A DNA stretch of 64,000 bases from Streptococcus mitis (lineage in GTDB: Bacteria; Bacillota; Bacilli; Lactobacillales; Streptococcaceae): positions 1 to 64,000 of the forward strand of contig NZ_PKIE01000004.1 of assembly GCF_002860865.1 (NCBI RefSeq). Direction: 5' to 3'. Positions within the stretch are counted from its first letter, which is position 1, and each line of letters starts with the position of its first letter. Shown one piece after another: positions 63,002 through 64,000 of the stretch. Position numbers and translations under genes: made by a program. The notes under the pieces are model-generated. The model did no database searches, had not been told where the DNA came from, and worked only from the letters and a program-made list of their open reading frames with translations.

Positions 63002-64000
63002 ATGAAACAATTTTTAGAACGGGTCAGTATTTTGGCTCTCTCCCTCGTTTTGATTACCTCCTTTTCGATTTCAAGTGCTCTACCAGCTATGTTTGACTAT
63101 TATCAAGGTTATCCTAAGGAACAAATTGAGCTCTTAGCGAGCTTGCCATCCTTTGGAATCATGATTATGTTATTACTAAATGGTTTCTTAGAAAAAATAT
63201 TCCCTGAGCGCTTACAGATTAGTTTGGGCTTGTTGATTTTATCACTGAGTGGAACGGCTCCCTTCTGGTATCAGGCCTATCCTTTTGTCTTTGGAACACG
63301 GATTCTTTTTGGTTTGGGTGTTGGGATGATCAATGCCAAGGCCATTTCCATTATTAGTGAACGCTATCAAGGAAAAACGCGCATTCAGATGTTAGGACTA
63401 CGCGGTTCTGCAGAGGTCGTAGGAGCTTCTCTCATTACCTTGGCAGTCGGTCAGTTGTTGGCCTTTGGTTGGACAGCTACCTTCTTGGCCTATAGTGCTG
63501 GATTTTTGGTGCTGACCCTTTATCTGCTCTTTGTCCCTTATGGAAAAGAAAAGAAAGAAGTCAAGAAAAAAGCGAAGGAAGCAAGTCGTTTAACTCGTGA
63601 AATGAAAGGCTTGATTTTTACCCTAGCTATAGAAGCGGCAGTTGTAGTTTGTACCAATACGGCTATTACTATTCGTATTCCAAGTTTGATGGTGGAAAGA
63701 GGGCTTGGAGATGCCCAGTTATCTAGTTTTGTCCTAAGTATCATGCAGCTGATTGGGATTGTGGCTGGGGTGAGTTTTTCTTTCTTGATTTCTATCTTTA
63801 AGGAAAAATTACTCCTCTGGTCTGGTATTACCTTCGGCTTAGGGCAAATTGTGATTGCTTTATCTCCATCCTTGTGGGTGGTGGTGGCAGGAAGCATTCT
63901 GGCTGGTTTTGCCTACAGTGTAGCCTTGACGACGGTCTTTCAACTTGTCTCTGAAAGAATTCCAGCTAAACTCCTCAATCAAGCAACCTCATTTGCAGTT
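63002..64000 (+). CDS. Major facilitator superfamily transporter (3' end outside window)
   Basis: ATG 63002 begins a frame open to the window end (333 codons). Helices alternate with short loops in the MFS pattern: MKQFLERVSILALSLVLITS, the period-2 helix SLPSFGIMIMLLLNGFL, GTRILFGLGVGMINAKAISI and a 12-helix layout with a central basic loop (KEKKEVKKKAKEASRLTREMKG, ~residues 180-203). Substrate unknown; drug or sugar efflux is typical. No strong SD (AAAGAG ~9 bases upstream). Because the stop lies beyond the window, its final length cannot be given. Confidence 0.85.
   Translation, partial: MKQFLERVSILALSLVLITSFSISSALPAMFDYYQGYPKEQIELLASLPSFGIMIMLLLNGFLEKIFPERLQISLGLLILSLSGTAPFWYQAYPFVFGTRILFGLGVGMINAKAISIISERYQGKTRIQMLGLRGSAEVVGASLITLAVGQLLAFGWTATFLAYSAGFLVLTLYLLFVPYGKEKKEVKKKAKEASRLTREMKGLIFTLAIEAAVVVCTNTAITIRIPSLMVERGLGDAQLSSFVLSIMQLIGIVAGVSFSFLISIFKEKLLLWSGITFGLGQIVIALSPSLWVVVAGSILAGFAYSVALTTVFQLVSERIPAKLLNQATSFAV

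Overview
The window comes from a mitis-group Streptococcus (S. pneumoniae, S. mitis or a close relative). Low GC, AGGAGG ribosome sites, TGnTATAAT extended -10 boxes, three BOX repeats (the boxA core that includes the classic BOX primer site) and gene order all fit: ftsA-ftsZ-ylmEFGH-divIVA-ileS, psaBCA-tpxD with pepO opposite, relA-dtd, psaR, a bacitracin-type two-component pair, thrS, rpsO, cadD, trmK, galE and cmk. I cannot decide the species from sequence alone. Comparisons with pneumococcal gene order are from memory.

Layout. 1-324: the tail of an IS4-type transposase. 676-9530: cell-division cluster running into ileS, which has a T-box. 9.5-18 kb: a small membrane protein, a lipoprotein, gpmA, a GH95 fucosidase, a BOX element and an ABC/FtsX-type exporter. 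18-23 kb (minus strand): the manganese transporter psaBCA and thiol peroxidase tpxD, with pepO divergent. 23-33.9 kb: a metallo-hydrolase, two tiny exported paralogues, relA-dtd, two paralogous membrane proteins, a PnuC-like transporter, psaR, a phosphoesterase, the Rrf2 regulator sifR, a YdcF-type protein and an Mbeg1-like hydrolase. 34-37.5 kb: a TetR regulator with a membrane-anchored flavin reductase, then a BceRS-type two-component system.

37.6-44 kb is the most rearranged part. It holds a broken XRE regulator joined to what reads as the SPASM tail of a radical-SAM peptide maturase, then an intact ABC exporter. This looks like a decayed RiPP locus. It is followed by two near-identical DUF389 genes (one split by a single-base deletion) that flank a stray 3' end of rpsI, a truncated TMEM175-like gene, an orphan gene tail and a two-helix K+ channel.

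44-52 kb: thrS with a T-box, rpsO, then a cassette between two related terminators. The cassette holds a two-repeat, one-spacer CRISPR-like array without cas genes, a palindromic promoter, a 24-codon leader ORF and cadD. Next comes an iron-siderophore type ABC importer with a siderophore-esterase-like hydrolase. 52-64 kb is ordinary core: an acyltransferase, a P-type ATPase (probably on a leaderless mRNA), trmK, a Nif3 protein, an amino-acid oxidase, galE, a glycosyltransferase, ferredoxin, a LysM protein, cmk, a zinc-ribbon protein, a membrane protein, and an MFS transporter cut by the window edge.

Metal and redox handling recurs: PsaBCA/PsaR for Mn, SifR for quinone/iron stress, CadD for Cd, the FecCD importer and esterase for chelated Fe, and TpxD for peroxide.
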